This document shows, in pieces, positions 47,769 to 58,918 of a DNA stretch of 64,000 bases (its first letter is position 1; every line of letters begins with the position of its first letter). The stretch spans positions 91,513,912 through 91,577,911 of the forward strand of contig CM069436.1 of NCBI GenBank assembly GCA_035610365.1. Direction: 5' to 3'. Position numbers and translations under genes: made by a program. The notes below the pieces were generated by a model, which had not been told where the DNA came from, did no database searches, and was given only the letters and a program-made list of their open reading frames with translations. Origin of the DNA: Aquatica leii. Its lineage: Eukaryota > Arthropoda > Insecta > Coleoptera > Lampyridae.

Positions 47769-50644
47769 CCGTAAACTCCCATAACTTTGACTGCTTTATA
47801 ACTTTGACTTAAAATTACAGCCAAACTAATGTTAATTCAGAAACACTATTGGTGCCAAAATTGGGGCTCCTAGTAATACAGTAGCCCTGTTGTATATGAT
47901 TTCTACTGTTATCAAAGACTTTTGACTTTTTTTTTTAAATATATACTGGTCAAAGTTAGGTTAGATGACCCTAACTTTGACTAGTGATCTTGGACTAATG
48001 AAAAGGCAATATAACATGACTCTATTGTAACATTGGCCAGTAAAGTGTTTGAAAAAAATTATTTGACGCAAAATTTTCAATGTTTCGGGTCTGGATATAT
48101 CGAAAAAACATAAAAAATAAAGAAATATATATTAAAAATACAAAAACAATTGATATAAACTCAAAATAAGTCCGATATCAAATGCTATACAAACATAAGA
48201 GTAGGTATTAAAAAAAAACAAATACCACACTCTGATAGAATACAAAAAAAACTCGTATTTGTTGATAAAAAATATGGATTTATTCGACTTTCATAGGTAT
48301 GCTTTCAAAAATGAACCCTCTCTTGGTTTCCTTAGGTGACTTTAATTTCCTAATAATCTGTTCTCTTTTAACCAGCGATTTATCAGAAACATCAGGTCAG
48401 ACAAACTTTAAATTCTTATTCCTCAGAAAATTGACTTCTACGTCTGAAGGATTCATGGTAATGATTTGTCCAATATAATTCTTTGGGTTTCCTTTTTTTT
48501 AAGTGTCTCAAAGCGTACTAAAACGAAGTCGTTGGTCGTTAAGCTTAGACCCTCCTCACATTGTTTTTCTGGCTCTGTTTGGTTTGCTGTATTACTCAAT
48601 TCAGGATTAATTTCATCAAACTCAGTAACATTGTCTTCTTTGGTCATATAGTCTATCATACATCTGGTCCTCAATTAATTGCTGCCGAAAGTCTTCAAAA
48701 TCCCCATCATCGTCTGATTCCATGTAGACAATATCATTTGATTCCAATGAACTGTCTTCATCACTGGAAATGGGTTCTGCAACTTGTTTTTTAGAACTTT
48801 TCGTCTTGTTAATTGAAGATTTATCTGTATTTTTGTCATTTTGCGAAGAATTTAAATCTTCAACCGAAATACTCATGCCGGGTTGAACATCAACTTTAAC
48901 TCTGCGCTTCCTCTTGGGTTCTGTATCATCACCGTATCGCATTACTTTCAACATATCTACGACTACTTCAGAGACCAATGCATTTGGATCAACATTTTCA
49001 TCGGTCTTGTGATCGGGCAACCGGCTTATTACTTCTTGTGGATATTAATTATTTGGTGCAACTGCGTCACATAATTTTTTTAATAGTTTTGGGAACTGAT
49101 CTTTTTGAACAATTTAGGATTTCCTTTTCTGCGACTGCTTCCAAGAATCCAATATGTCTCTCCACTTTCTTTTTAACGGTGCATAAAAAGCCACGTCTAA
49201 AGGCTGGCACAAGTGCGTTGAATTTTTTGGAAAACATGCAAATAATATGCGATGTTTCTCAGCAGCCTCTAGAACCTCTGGCGAAAAATGGCTAGATAGA
49301 TTGTCACCTAATAATACTATTCTTTCATTGGATCCTTTTGTCACATGAGGAATAAATAGGTTTATGAACCAGTCAGTAAAAATTACGGAGTCAAACCATC
49401 CGCTTTTGCTACGGTTATAACGTGTGTGTGGTGGTCCACCTTCCATCCACGTTATCTATAATTTTTCTGCCTTATATACCACATACGGAGGCAGTATGTT
49501 ACCGGTTGCAGAGCCACAAAACATGATAGAAATGCTAGATTTGGTAGAATCACGAATCCTCTCTGCATACTTAACACCTCTTTTGAAAATATACTTTTTT
49601 GTTCCTGGGTCGTCAGACAAATTAGTTTCGTCATAATTATGAATCCTATGTGGTCCAATGAGCTCTCCATTTTCTGTTAAAGTTTTCTTCAGGGCGTCAA
49701 AATACTTTTTTAATTCATCTGGCGACAGTTGCGCTTTTGAAACTTTTAAATTTTGGCACATCCTGGAAGATAGTTGATTCCCGTTTCTTTTTATAAAACT
49801 AGTACACCATTTAAGTGTTGGAGTATTGCCGTCACGAAACTGCGGAACTGTAACGCCCTTTCTGTTTAGTAGTTCGCTAGCCAAATGTCGCAAGTCAGTC
49901 TTATTAAATGGAAACTCCCACTCACTGACTTTTAAAATATGTGCAACTATAGCGGCTTCTTCATTTTTCGAAAATACGAAAGGACGTCCGATTTTTCCAG
50001 CGTGTCTTTGTTTGAGCTTATTTATTTTAGTCCCTTTCGCAATATTAAATTCTTTAGCAACTTTCGTTCTTGAAATTCGGCCAGATCTAATCATTTGTAA
50101 GGCTTTGTCTAATTTGCTTTTATTATCGCCATCACAACGCGTATATTTTCGCGTCGGAGCCATACCTATAAGGATAAAATAACAAAATTAACGTTACTTT
50201 GACTACTGTCGGTAACTTTGACCACCGGTCAAAGTTAGCAACGATCGGTAAATTAATGCTGGCTTCAAATACAAAAATTTACCTACCTTGTACTTTAATT
50301 TAAAATGAAAAGTTATTGCGCTATACTATATAAAGAAGTGTTATGTTATACATCAGCAATCGAAAAATTATTGTCACACTTATAAATCTTTCGCACCAAG
50401 ATATAGTTTACACAGCATGGATTTTCGCGCACTTTTAGAGGTTACTGGTCAATGTTTATTAAAGTTGTAGAAAATGGCTGGTAGCAAATCAAAGCTAACA
50501 GCGACACCTGTTAGATAAAAAGTTATGCATCGACAACAACAGATCCCTGGAATCAATTATTTGCTTACAAGTAGATAACTAACAATCATTTTTTAGTTTT
50601 TTGGTCAAAGTTACATTACCGGTCAACATTATAGGACTTTACGG
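47769..50644 (-). mobile_element. pogo/Tigger-type DNA transposon with both ends
   Basis: The ends are CCGTAAACTCCCATAACTTTGAC at 47769 and its imperfect inverse GTCAACATTATAGGACTTTACGG at 50644, each flanked by TA (47767-47768 and 50645-50646), the target duplication of this superfamily. Both subterminal regions repeat AACTTTGAC (for example about 47780, 47810, 47950, 47975 on the left and 50190, 50213, 50230, 50605 on the right), likely transposase binding sites. The length of 2,876 bases is full size for the family. One minus-strand gene lies inside. Confidence 0.88.
48290..50163 (-). pseudogene. pogo/Tigger transposase (CENP-B/jerky-like), nearly complete
   Basis: Start MAPTRKYTRC at 50163. 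The N-terminal helix-turn-helix includes ISRTKVAKEFNIAKGT; a CENP-B-type second DNA-binding region follows. The DDE core shows HNYDETNLSDDPG (first Asp) near 49640, IVLLGDNLSSHFSPEV (second Asp) near 49290 and PLDVAFYAPLK (third acidic position) near 49190. The C-terminal tail is acidic/Ser-rich (SSDEDSSLES, YMESDDDGDFEDF) and ends with a conserved DFVLVRFET-like strand near 48510. A stop (TAG at about 49456) sits where Trp is expected, and frames shift near 49110 and 48630. Few lesions suggest recent activity or consensus errors. Confidence 0.85.
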
Positions 50645-50646
50645 TA

Positions 50647-50929
50647 CTGTTTTATATTTGTTTCTAACAATATGTTAATGTTGTTTTTATTTTTCTTAAT
50701 TGTTCTTTTTCATGTGTTAATTGCCTTATACTTTGAATTTATGATTACTTTCCGCAAATTTTGATATTACTGTTACGTAAAGAAGTATACAACGTTCTCA
50801 TTTATTATTATCATCGACAATTTCGTTGGTTTTGACATTTTGTTTTCAAGTGATTTTTTTGTATTACAATATACCTATCAAACTATTCCACAGACAGTTA
50901 AGAATAGTCAAGAAAGCGCTCATATATCA
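50647..50929. other. Intergenic, no feature recognised
   Basis: AT-rich spacer between the pogo element and the GACATCC-word tract. Confidence 0.4.
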
Positions 50930-51787
50930 CTTATCATACGTAGGATGTGGATGTCCGATTTTAGTTCAACATACATATATCCACTCGTCCATGGACATGA
51001 TATGAACATCATGTGGAAGATCATTCTTGTACTTTTTATGGATTACCGTTAGATTACATCCGGTTTTCACGTTCACAGACAACACGCATGTTAATAATAT
51101 AACGATCGTTTGTTATGTAGATATATATATATAACAATATGACAGGGCATGACCACAACGGCCACCGTAACCACAACGGCATTTCTGATCATAACAGCCA
51201 CCGTGACAACAACGGTCACATATCTTTATTATCACAACAGCTAGCGTGACCACAACGGCCACCGACGCCTGATCTGAAAATCGACTACCGAGAGAATAGG
51301 TGGCCGTTGTGGATAAAATTTGTAGGTGGCCGTTGTGGTCGTGACTACAACGGCCACGCTTCTGAGTGGCCGTTGTGGCAAGTGGCTGTTGTGGTCTAGA
51401 CCCGATATAACGTGTGTGAATTACGCTTCAAGTTCTCTATGTTTTTAAAACAACTTATCAAGAATATCAAAACTTACTCCAGTAGACATCCGTTCGTATG
51501 CTTTCAGCAGATGTCCATTTTTGTGACAAAACGACATTCTATGGACGACCATAGAAAGGATGTTACAGGTCTAGTAGGATATCGGATATCCCTAGGTCAT
51601 CTTATTTCTGATATCTGTAAGATGTCTAACTAAAGTTGTTCGTAGGATATTCAATTCTGTGTCATTCTGCTTTCCCCAAGATGTCCATAGGATATTGGTC
51701 GGCGGTGAAATTGATATCCCTCGTATATACGCATATCTAGTATGAGATATCAGTAGGGTATCATTAGGATGCTGTGTGGGTTGGACC
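50930..51787. mobile_element. Probable non-autonomous element with GGATGTCC-type word repeats
   Basis: Both flanks of a central repeat cluster are rich in GGACATC/GGATGTCC/AGGATATC words in either orientation (50935-51060 and 51485-51770). The right end reads GGATGCTGTGTGGG near 51783. A related tract at 58180-58395 shares a block of about 60 bases in inverse orientation (TGGACGAxTGGxTATATGT ... AAAATCGGACATC) and ends in GTGCTGTTTGGG. The left end is not recognisable. No protein is encoded. Confidence 0.5.
51151..51396. repeat. Cluster of CCACAACGGCCAC 13-mers in both orientations
   Basis: Within 246 bases a CCACAACGGCCAC-like word occurs about seven times on the plus strand (51153, 51170, 51187, 51204, about 51225, 51249 and 51346) and about four times inverted (GTGGCCGTTGTGG at 51300, 51331, 51366 and 51381). 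GC content is well above the neighbourhood. Spacing between the forward copies is near 17 bases at first, then irregular. The mixture of orientations allows strong local hairpins. The text is open in one frame for a short His/Asn-rich stretch (DHNGHRNHNG), which I regard as incidental. Confidence 0.8.
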
Positions 51788-52029
51788 ATAGCCTTAAAAG
51801 TCATAAAGTGGTCAACTTAGTTTGGTTCACTGCCAAATTGCAGAGGTTACGAAACATAAGCTAATTTTAAGTTTGCTGCCGTTTATCGGTTATTTCAAAA
51901 AATCAATTGTTCTTCAATCGTGACAGTGGCTTTGAGTTATGCTCATTTTTTTGATTTACTGGGTGTTCAGTAAAATAGTTATGCTTGCGGTAAAATAGGT
52001 AACTTAAGAATAGATTTTGACTTTGGTTC

Positions 52030-52413
52030 TATGTAAAAATAATTACGGTTTGATTACTAGCATCCTAAATAGCAACGTCGTAATAGTTACGTACATTTGG
52101 CGTGATACAAGTAGGCAATATTACGTACCAGACACGTGAAAATGTCACAATTAATTTACGTAAAATATCACGTATCATTTGCTTCTAAATTTACGTAGGT
52201 ATATTATTTAACGTGATAAATTTACGCATTATGTACGTATGTGTACTGTAGATATTTAAAACTAGTTTGATACACAGAATACATACGCCTTCCAGTGCAC
52301 TTGACGCGAACTTAAATGCGTAAATTACGAATGAATACCAAAAATAAACGTCATCATTATTTACGCTTACGATTCTAATGAACAACAAGGAAAAACTCGA
52401 TAACACTGGGAAA
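52030..52413. repeat. TACGTAAATTTACGT word-repeat tract ending in AACACTGGG
   Basis: TTACGTA/ATTTACGTA/TATCACGTA-type words recur more than ten times from 52070 to 52350, many being palindromic around ACGT. The tract ends GATAACACTGGG near 52412, like the tract ending at 37249. Probably the subterminal array of a non-autonomous transposon; its left end is not clear. Confidence 0.45.
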
Positions 52414-53937
52414 CTTAGCGTACGATGATAGAATCTCTAGACCAGTTTTTATTTAAATAGAAAAAGCAACGAAAAATAATTGAGAAAATAGAAAAAGCTA
52501 ACCAAATCACGTTTTTATTACTATATCATTTTAGTGCTTTTGTAACGTACTTCACATAATCACGAGTACTTGTTTTGTAATGAATTTGAGTATGGAAACC
52601 TCAATGTCAGCAATAAGAAGAATTTTTATGTGTACTTAAGTTTTCAGTTTGATGGGTAATTATACGCTATTTTTTGGTACATGGGTTTATACAGGGTGTT
52701 TGAAAAGCATTGAATATTTTATATATATCTCAGTAAATATTTATTTTATGAAAAAAAAAATGTTTGAAATAAAAGTTGTCTAGTATTTACTCATATACCA
52801 ACGTACGTAATAGCAGTAATAGTTATACTATACGCATCGGAGTTGGAAGCTCACAATCAGTTTTTTTCAGCGGTTTGCTTACAGATGGAATGTCTGGATA
52901 CGTTGCTTTTTGTTTATTTTTTTTTAACTTTTCAATTTTTACCAGAAACAGCACATTTCATCAGTTTTTGTAACAGAATTACAGAAAAATTCTTGTTTTT
53001 GTTTCAAAGAGTTCATTTGACAACAAGAAATACGGCACATACATGTGTTTTATCTTCGTTTTTAATTTTGAAGCCAAAATATTGTTTATAACGTCTTTGA
53101 ACTAAAGCCTTGTTTTGCGATTTTGTAACATACATATAATCTACAAACATAACCAAAACTGGTCGGAAAATTTTTACAGTTCTTTGCACTGTTTTCCATT
53201 TTTGAAAATCACTACTTACGAGACACTGCTTCAAACTTTTTTAACTAAGTGATAATTCAGTGACATTTCATTTGTTTCTTGCTAGACCGCGATAACAACT
53301 GCGCGTATCGATTCCAGAAATTTCAATTTTTTGGTATATTCTGCGATGACTACTTCTTTCTGGAATGCGTGAAGTCGTATCCTTTGTAATTACGGCTGGC
53401 CTTCGTGTAATAACCGCAAACATGCTCGAACTTGTTACAATACTTTTTTAATTTTAAATTTTATGTCAATCTTAGTAAAACCAGGTAAACATATTTTTTT
53501 GAAAATGTGACGTAATATCTTATGTTTGAATAAAGTTTTGATGTTTAAAACAATGCAAAATACTAACATTGCAGATTGTTAAGTCATTTATAAAAATCGT
53601 GTCGATGGAGAGCTTTGAGAGAGCATCTTTACAAACTAAATATTGCACGTGTAATTAGCAATACATCGGCGCTCAGGCGAAACTACTGCAAGGGTACCAT
53701 AAATTTTATGACCGGAGGAGCTCGTCTAGAAAAAATATTCCACTGGTCTGTTTGAACTATTTCAAACAATAGCTAAGAAGTTGCTATTGAAGTACAGTTT
53801 TGTTACCGACATCTACTGAGAATGTCAACGATCGCAGCGCTGCATCCAGTATCCAGAACTAAAATTTCCTGTGTCCTTTTTATGAGCGTCACACTTTTAA
53901 CTAAGGACCGACTATCTATAAAGATATATAATCAATG
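52414..53937. other. Intergenic with scattered repeat ends
   Basis: ACAGGGTGTTTGAAAAGC at about 52692 resembles termini of arthropod DNA transposons. The sequence to 53230 has T-rich open frames without recognised motifs. No gene called. Confidence 0.35.
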
Positions 53938-54197
53938 CTTCTACGGAGTTTAGAATCTGGCTTGGTTCACAAGTTGATTACCTAACTCGGTAGTGGTTCT
54001 TTGTTAGATTTTCGTTTGCTTTTTCAAGTTATCGTTTTCTTTCTTACTTTTTCAGAGTTATTAGATTATGTCTTGGTTCACAAGTGGATAACCTAACTTT
54101 TGAGAAGTTCTTAGTTTGAGTTTTATCTCACGCCCTGATGAAGCCCCTTACGAAAGTAGGCGAAACGTTGGCAACTAATGTTCTAATGTTAGTAAAT
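53938..54197 (+). repeat. Solo pseudo-LTR of the 26.5-29.5 kb Penelope-like family
   Basis: TTCTACGGAGTTTAGAATCTG through CGAAACGTTGGCAACT is almost identical to 29237-29490 and ends in the same TTCTAATGTTAGTA. No RT text precedes it, so it is a severely 5'-truncated copy, plus orientation. Confidence 0.8.
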
Positions 54198-54419
54198 ATT
54201 TCTTTACCGAGATATAGATTATTTTATACTTTTCAGACACTTGTATAACTTAAATACAAAAACTACAAAACGATAGTAACACAAGATGGCAGAAATTCAG
54301 TGACGCTAATCATAGGGAATAACAATTAACATTTATTTAACGTCATTCATTATTTATGTTTACTTGGAAATTTTAAAACAATAAACAAAGTTATATATAA
54401 AACGTATAAGTAAAAATAT

Positions 54420-55080
54420 AAAAATTAGACACCAACCTAAGGAATTGAAGATGGAAAAAATTAAAAAAGTTAAGTCTGGCAAATGAGACAAATACAAAAA
54501 CGGAAATAAGAAGTACTAATGAATAACTAAAAAAATTAGCATGAGTTGAGTTAAATAAAGCTAAAAATAATGTAGAAATTAAAAAAAAACAGTAACGGTA
54601 ACAAACCTAAATAAATTAATGAAATGAAAGTGACTGAAAACAAACAAGCCAACAATGTAAAGTGAGCTAAGAAAACTCAAAATTAAGTAACATATGGAAT
54701 GAAAAACAAAACAAAAACGTACAAAACAAATGTACAAAAACGGCTAACGTAATATAATAGAGCAAAGAAAATAAAATAAAAATACGAAATAAGCAATCTC
54801 TAAATGGAATACAAAAAAATAATTGAAAAGAAAAAATGCAGCAAATAAATTAAAAAGCAAACTAGAGTAATAAAAAAAAATTCAACAAAATTTTGTATGC
54901 CCATTGAAACTAAATAATACATGAGAAAAGTTAGAGTTAGACAAGGACTTAAAAGCTATTGTGAATATTGTGATTACATAAAAAACAAGATAACTACTTT
55001 TTGAAATGAATAACAAAAAAAAACAAATATAAAAAGCAAACAAATAAAAAAACAGCGAAACAAAAAAGCAAATTGTTAAG
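54420..55080. other. A-rich, strand-asymmetric tract
   Basis: About 660 bases are dominated by AAA(A)TAA, AAACAAA and GAAAA words, with very few C or T runs. There is no open frame longer than a few dozen codons and no recognised motif. It resembles, in reverse complement, the T-rich tract at 24.9-25.5 kb; homology was not tested. Confidence 0.4.
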
Positions 55081-55112
55081 TATATTTCTCTATTTCGACA
55101 TGAGAATTAGCC

Positions 55113-55170
55113 ATTCTTACACTAAAATCCGTGTAAGAATAAGCAAATTCTTACACGAATTTTAGTAATG
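55113..55170. repeat. Compact inverted repeat
   Basis: ATTCTTACACTAAAATCCGT... at 55113-55140 is followed after about 6 bases by its near reverse complement ATTCTTACACGAATTTTAGT (55147-55166). Each arm is itself partly palindromic (TTCTTACAC/GTGTAAGAA). Could be the remains of a small MITE or a bidirectional terminator-like hairpin. Confidence 0.5.
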
Positions 55171-56438
55171 TTAGTTTTTTCAAAGTTGGTATCTCTGCAT
55201 CGTAAGTTGACGTTACATGAAAAAGAAATCAAAATTATTGGAATTGAACAATTGAAATTCCAATTTTGATGCCAAAATAAAATAAACACGTTTTATTAAT
55301 TCAAATTTATTTAGTTATAAAGGTATAAAGAGATAATTTCGTATGATTTTAGGTTAACACATAAATTTCAATATGTCAAAGTGTAAGTGTTGCCAATTCA
55401 ATAAAATAATAAAGTTTCCCAATGTTGTTTTAAAATTAAAATTATACGAAAAATATTAATTATTGTATCAAAATAGAGAAAATAGTATAAAACACACGTC
55501 ATAGAATACGTTTCAATCACTCGACCGCTTCATAAACTCACCGCTGCGCGGCTCGTGTATGAAACCCGGTCTCGTGCTTGAAGCGCGTTCATTCTGTAAC
55601 TTGTGTTTTAATATACTAATTTATAAATTATTTAATATAACATGAGAATAAATCAAAAATTATTTTACAGAGTATACGTATAAAAATCTTCATCGAAAGT
55701 AAAAAAAATAATCATAAAGAAACTGAAGTAGCTATTCTAGAGACGGAGATAACAATTTCAGAAACTTACGAAAATAAAAAGAACGTATTAGATGAAAACA
55801 ACAGCAGAATAAGATAGTATACCTAATACATATAAAAAAAAGAAACAAAAAATCGAGAAATAACTATTGCAGAACACGATGCTATTAAGAAGAGAAATTA
55901 GTTTGGAATAAAAGTAAAATTGAAAAGTAGAAAAAATCAGATCATACTGCTAATTTATAAAAAATATTATATCATCATTACCAACTACTAATAAACACTC
56001 TGAACTCAAAACTACATATATTTAATCTAAAAAAATTTGTAGCAAACTTTATGTGGCATTTCTTGATTTAAAAAAAAACGTTAAGTGTCGTATACGAAAA
56101 AGAATTAAAAATCATTCAACATAGATAAGATTCTATTCAATTCTTTAAAAATTGCTTGATTCTGTAATTTTTTTTGTCGTTTTTTTTAGCAGTTTATATG
56201 ACTAAAAACTGTTAGTAAATTTAACTTCTCCTGTATATAGTACATGAGCGCTATCTATGAGGCGTTTGCGAAATAAATTATTTCTTTTTTCATACAATTT
56301 TGACAGATTGATATTGTAACATTTATGAATTATTTGACAGTTAAATAGTATTATTTATTGATTTTTTTAAAACCTAATTAAGGAGGTAATTAGGGCAAAA
56401 TTGTTAGTTTTGGAATTAACGACATTTTCAGCAGGTAA
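55171..56438. other. Upstream region of the ZRANB2-like gene
   Basis: AT-rich with one GC-rich patch at 55515-55600 (CCGCTGCGCGGCTCG) of unknown origin. The ZRANB2 promoter and 5' UTR should lie in the last few hundred bases; TTTTCAG at 56427-56433 could be the acceptor of a 5' UTR intron. Confidence 0.4.
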
Positions 56439-57077
56439 ATGGCAGAGGCGGAATTAACGCCACCACCACCTCCTAATATAAGTGGCAACATAAAAATATC
56501 AGAAGGTGATTGGACTTGTGAGGACTGTGGAAATGTGAATTTTGCAAGGCGGAACGCTTGTAATAGATGTAGTAAAGAAAGGGCACCAATATCATCTAAA
56601 AGAAAAAAGTTAGGTCAAGAGATTGCAAAGCGGCTGCCGAAAAAGTAGAGGCTTATTTAGTGCCGACGATTGGCAATGTAATAAATGTGGAAACGTAAAC
56701 TGGGCACGTCGCCAACAATGTAATGTATGTAATGCACCAAAGTTTGGAGAAGTCAAGAAAGGACGGGTTTAGGAGGCGGTTATAATGATCGAGGAGTTGT
56801 AGAATATAAAGAAAGAAACGATTCGGATGACGAATATGACGAGTTTGGTAGGAAGAAGAAAAGAAAGAGTAAAAGCGAAAAATCGAGCAGCGACGAAGCT
56901 GAGGTAGATGGTGACAAAAAGGAAGTCGAAGTGGAGGATGATGAAGAAGATGACGACGATGGGGATTTATCAAAATACGATTTAAGTGATTGGGGTAATG
57001 ATGCAGACTTGAAAATACAAACTGTTAGAAAAAAGTCGCGGTCTCGCTCTCGTTCGCCTATTACGAAAAAACTTTAA
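56439..57077 (+). CDS. ZRANB2: ZRANB2-like RanBP2-type zinc-finger splicing factor
   Basis: Starts [12 protein letters not shown] at 56439. Two RanBP2-type zinc fingers, which bind single-stranded RNA at 5' splice sites in the vertebrate protein: [20 protein letters not shown], then [20 protein letters not shown] near 56660-56740. Next come the conserved [10 protein letters not shown] linker, [15 protein letters not shown] near 56840, an acidic run, [10 protein letters not shown], and a short Arg/Ser tail (SRSRSRSP) ending at 57077. The frame shifts three times, each explained by one missing base: a G near 56625, an A in GAAAAAG near 56640 and an A near 56760. All zinc ligands survive. There is no intron, so a retrocopy is possible, but uniform homopolymer losses favour sequence error in a real gene. 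Confidence 0.88.
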
Positions 57078-58179
57078 AAGTGCCTACGTTAGGCAATTTT
57101 TTAATACAAACTTTAAAACAATGTACTTTATTGCGTTTAATGAAATTTCACTTAACTTTTATTATATTTCTTGCTGATTTAATTAAGCTTCTGTAATTAT
57201 AAACTCTCTCGATTAAGTTAATTAGTGATTAGAATTGAATTGAATTTTGTTCGTTATCGCTTTTAGGTATATTCGAATTGATTCTATAGATATGAATTAA
57301 TTGTACTGATGAAAAGTTAAAAGTCATTAATGTTACTGTAGTTTTAAGGCATTACTTCGCATTTTCTAAATTTACACGTTTCAGAAAATGTTAAGGCTAC
57401 TTTCAATGAACAATTTCAGCTTGTTTGTACATCTCAATTTTGTACGTATACATATGTACGTATAATAAATAATAAAAAAGACTTAATTTTTATGATTTAT
57501 GAGATATTGTAGTATTATAATGCTACACTTTTTTTCAGTAAATCATTTGATGTTACCAAAGTTTGTTAATACATGAAATTTTATAAATGATAACACTACT
57601 ATTTAAAATTATCTCTATAGTTTTTTTTGTAAGCTCATAGATAGTACACAGTATCTTATTATCAAGATAATCATTATTATACTTTTTATTTTATAGCTTT
57701 TTTATGTCGGCTGTTTTCTAGCATTATCCAAATGCAATCTTCAATTGGGCTGTTTTTTTTGGGTTCTAGTTATGCAATTTAGCTTACTAATAATCCTGTG
57801 CTCTATTTCAGTTTTAACCTTGGTTGTTCGTACTTTGTTAATGTTACAAACTTTTCAATTCGTTTCTTGTTTGCCTTTAAATATAGGCGCCGGCTGAGAT
57901 ATATTGTACATTTATATTTATTTTTTAATTGAATAATTAGACTACCATACAGAGATTGCAAGAGCTAGGATTAATCATTCATTTACTTTTGTTTTTAGAA
58001 AATATTTTCGTAAATATGGGTACGTACAGAACTGCACAATGCGCACAGTCATTTGCTTATATGATTTGAATAATTCTGACTTGTTTTGGGTATGAATTTT
58101 TAAAAGTCGAAAAAGAAACTACTTTTTCTGATACAATTTTGTTCAAAACTTTTTCACATTTGAGTAGGCATCTCGCTCT
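57078..58179. other. ZRANB2 3' flank and spacer
   Basis: AT-rich. Candidate polyadenylation signals AATAAATAATAAA occur near 57465. Nothing else recognised. Confidence 0.4.
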
Positions 58180-58395
58180 TCCGCATAGTACAAGGGCATT
58201 CCATATCTCCAGAGGATGTAGTACGTTAACTGTATTTAGTACATTCAGTGGACGTAGAAAGGACATCTACAGAATGTAATTTAACGGTAATACATAAGAT
58301 GTACATAAATGGTCGTCTAGAGAATATTCATGGACGAATGGTTATATGTTTGGGCTAAAATCGGACATCTTATGGATGATAGGTGCTGTTTGGGC
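58180..58395. repeat. GGACATC-word tract related to the 51-kb element
   Basis: Words such as GAGGATGTAG, GGACATCTAC, AAGATGTACA and GGACATCTTATGGA repeat here. The segment 58330-58375 is the inverse of 50945-50990. The right end is GGTGCTGTTTGGG at about 58391. The minus-strand frame at 58057-58266 (FLRPLNVLNTVNVLHPLE) is a translation of these words, not a gene. Confidence 0.5.
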
Positions 58396-58588
58396 TTCTG
58401 ACTGTCGTTTCTATTGTTTCGATCGTGTCTTTGGTGTAAACTAATTATTATTTTTTTGGGCTTGGTGACCTTGAACCTCTACACGATTCAATGTTCGGTT
58501 CTTCTATTAAGCAGAACTTATATATTTTACACTCATGTCTCAATTAAGTGACCGGATCTAAAAGAATAACAGTTAATCTATACCACAA

Positions 58589-58820
58589 CCCAGCAAACAG
58601 ACTGCCGTTAAAATCACGTCAATTTTAAGTGATCAAGTAACTAAAAAGACGTTATAAGATCACCAAATAATGACGCCAAATTGACGTACGAAAATGGTGA
58701 AAATGTCGCAGCTTGAAGACGTCATATTATGACGTCTTTGAGACGTTATTAATAGACGTCAATTTGACTTCAATAATCACCAAAATGCGACGCACCTAAA
58801 AAGCCTAGGTATTGTTGTTA
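58589..58820. repeat. Left TIR and GACGT subterminal array
   Basis: After the 16-base TIR, CACGTCAATTTTAAGTGA, AGACGTTATAAGA, TGACGCCAAATTGACGTACG, AAGACGTCATATTATGACGTC, GAGACGTTATTAATAGACGTC and ATGCGACGC follow. The words occur on both strands and many form short palindromes. Confidence 0.85.
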
Positions 58821-58918
58821 TAGGGTTATTATAACACACATTTTCCAAATACAACATTTATTAGGTACCGATACATACATATTAAAGCCTAAGGCAAAAA
58901 TAAAAGAGAGCTGCAATA

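Noticed and set aside
51151-51396. CRISPR array or coding His/Asn repeat
   Set aside because: Units occur in both orientations with variable spacing and no spacer-repeat regularity; the context is a eukaryotic genome.
58057-58266. 69-codon minus frame with repeated LNV/LHPL text
   Set aside because: It translates the GGACATC/GATGTA word repeats.
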